From an uncultured Acidimicrobiaceae bacterium (GTDB lineage Bacteria > Actinomycetota > Acidimicrobiia > Acidimicrobiales > MedAcidi-G1): 6,854 nt of DNA. Positions 5,831-6,854 of the stretch are shown here, piece after piece. Position numbers and translations under genes: made by a program. Each line of letters starts with the position of its first letter. Within the stretch, counting starts at the first letter, position 1. The notes beneath the pieces were generated by a model. The model was not told the DNA's origin, did not search any database, and worked only from the letters and a program-made list of their open reading frames with translations. Location: assembly GCA_913054115.1 (NCBI GenBank), contig CAJXIS010000118.1:1-6854 (forward strand). The letters are read 5' to 3'.

Positions 5831-6714
5831 GCCTGCAGCTCCCGCTGCATCCGCATCGTCGTGACCAGGTAGTACGACATGAACACGACGAGCAGGGCCG
5901 ACAGCACCAGCACCAGGACGGCGCCCTTCTGTGGCTGGGTGGTGCCGTTGAGGTAGAAGTCGACCTGGTTGCCGATCATCTCCGTGGCGGGCGATCGGGA
6001 GAGCATGTCGTTCGTGTAGTAGTCGCCGAACATGGGCAGGGCGATGATCACGCCGGCGGCCATCATCCCGGGACGGGACAGGGGCATCGTGACCATGCGG
6101 AAGGCATTCGCCGGTCCGGCCCCCAGGTCGCGGGCCGCCTCCAGCAGCCGCACGTCGAGGCGCTCCAGCGAGGCGTAGAGCGGCAGCACGAGGAACGGCA
6201 CGTAGCCGTAGACGAGGCCGAGGATGACCGTGATCCCCTTGCCGTCCAGGAAGTTGTACTGGAAGCCGAACGCCGAGAACGCCTTAGTGGCCCAGCCGTC
6301 GACCTGGAGCAGGTTGACCCAGGCCAGCATCCGCATCAGGTAGTTGACCCAGAACGGCAGGATCATCAGGGCCAGCAGCAGGCCGCGCCACCGTCCGGCG
6401 TGACGGGCGAGGTAGTAGGCCACCGGGTAGCCGATGAGGAACGACAGCACGACGGCGCTCAGCACGTAGGCGAAGGTGCGCACGAAGACCCGGCGCAGTG
6501 ATCCGGTGAGGATCTCTCCCATGACCTCGCCGAAGTTCTCGAAGCGCCAGTCCAGCGGGTTCCAGGCGGCGACGGCGTTGCGGAAGATCGGGTCGATCTC
6601 GCCGAACGCCACGCACGCCAGGCCGTAGAACGGCAGCGCGAAGAGCAGGAGCAGCCAGATCGTGCCGGGGCCAGCCAGCAGGCCCCAGAGCCACTGACCC
6701 TCGTGCTTCCTCAT
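5827..6714 (-). CDS. PotB-like ABC transporter permease
   Basis: This 295-residue integral membrane protein is the partner of the PotC-like permease. Hydrophobic segments lie around residues 13-38, 78-103, 111-134, 161-180, 213-230 and 264-286. The EAA loop is LLEAARDLGAGPANAFR (190-206) followed by MPLSRPGMM. The segment MFGDYYTNDML (228-238) after it corresponds to the conserved region of PotB-type permeases. The long loop between the first two helices (about 40-75) is expected in this subfamily. The start ATG 6714 lacks a clear Shine-Dalgarno. It lies 42 bp downstream of the substrate-binding protein gene, which suggests a single transcript. Its TGA overlaps the ATG of the next permease gene. 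Confidence 0.93.
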   Translation of the reverse strand: MRKHEGQWLWGLLAGPGTIWLLLLFALPFYGLACVAFGEIDPIFRNAVAAWNPLDWRFENFGEVMGEILTGSLRRVFVRTFAYVLSAVVLSFLIGYPVAYYLARHAGRWRGLLLALMILPFWVNYLMRMLAWVNLLQVDGWATKAFSAFGFQYNFLDGKGITVILGLVYGYVPFLVLPLYASLERLDVRLLEAARDLGAGPANAFRMVTMPLSRPGMMAAGVIIALPMFGDYYTNDMLSRSPATEMIGNQVDFYLNGTTQPQKGAVLVLVLSALLVVFMSYYLVTTMRMQRELQA

Positions 6715-6756
6715 GGGTTGGGCGACCGGGCGATGAGCCGATGGCCCATTGCTGGA

Positions 6757-6854
6757 TCAGCCGGCGTTGAACTTGGCCCAGACGTCGGTCCAGCGGTTGT
6801 CGACCTCGGGCTCGAGGGCGACGCTGCGCTTGCCGGCTGCGTACTGCTCGGGGG
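6757..6854 (-). CDS. C-terminal end of an ABC transporter substrate-binding protein (PotD-like), partial
   Basis: Only the last 31 residues are present, reading from the right edge to the TGA at 6757-6759. The tail contains VDNRWTDVWAKFNAG, which resembles the end of extracellular solute-binding proteins of the spermidine/putrescine family (a W-x3-W/F-x-K-type final helix). Gene order and strand support this: the remnant is 42 bp upstream of the PotB-like permease, where such importers commonly carry the binding protein gene. The ligand-binding residues and the lipoprotein signal are outside the window, so the substrate cannot be inferred. Confidence 0.75.
   Translation of the reverse strand, partial: PEQYAAGKRSVALEPEVDNRWTDVWAKFNAG

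Noticed and set aside
5770..6501. Plus-strand open frame opposite the permease genes
   Set aside because: Its translation is hydrophilic, His/Gln/Arg-rich low-complexity sequence with no motifs. The minus-strand frames have membrane helices and EAA loops.
6715..6756. Possible regulatory element between the binding protein and permease genes
   Set aside because: Only short 4-bp complementarities and partial direct repeats are seen. Nothing is distinct from chance in GC-rich sequence, and the spacing fits an operon.

Overview
The window is GC-rich DNA (roughly two thirds G+C by eye) with dense genes, strong G/C third-position bias and several apparently leaderless starts preceded by TANNNT -10 boxes. 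This suggests a high-GC actinobacterium. An Acidimicrobiia-type lineage is possible, but that is only inference. No tRNA, rRNA, CRISPR array, insertion sequence or phage gene is visible.

Left part (1-3157). A minus-strand AMP-binding acyl-CoA synthetase runs off the left edge. Just upstream of it, on the same strand, is a RimK-like ATP-grasp ligase. Divergent from the ligase is a plus-strand PhyH-type Fe(II)/2-oxoglutarate dioxygenase. The ligase and dioxygenase share a 143-bp intergenic region that is locally AT-richer and holds a small inverted repeat. Adenylation, ATP-grasp ligation and oxygenation are three activities often found together in small-molecule tailoring pathways. Whether these three genes cooperate is not shown by the sequence.

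Middle part (3158-4921). A minus-strand TetR regulator with a BetI-like C-terminal region ends directly against the dioxygenase stop codon. It diverges from a PotA-like ABC transporter ATPase. The short region between them holds a perfect 8-bp-arm palindrome flanked by two -10-like boxes, each placed exactly as expected for a leaderless GTG start. This is a compact candidate for autoregulation and transporter control.

Right part (4949-6854). Three minus-strand genes follow in transcription order: the C-terminal end of a substrate-binding protein, a PotB-like permease and a PotC-like permease. The last two overlap by ATGA. With the convergent ATPase they make a complete spermidine/putrescine-class ABC importer, split into two converging transcription units whose stop codons are 27 bp apart with a GC-rich hairpin between them. 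The true substrate cannot be read from this window. The most noteworthy points are the divergent leaderless TetR/ATPase control region, the split importer, and a duplicated cysteine-containing motif inside the ATP-grasp protein.
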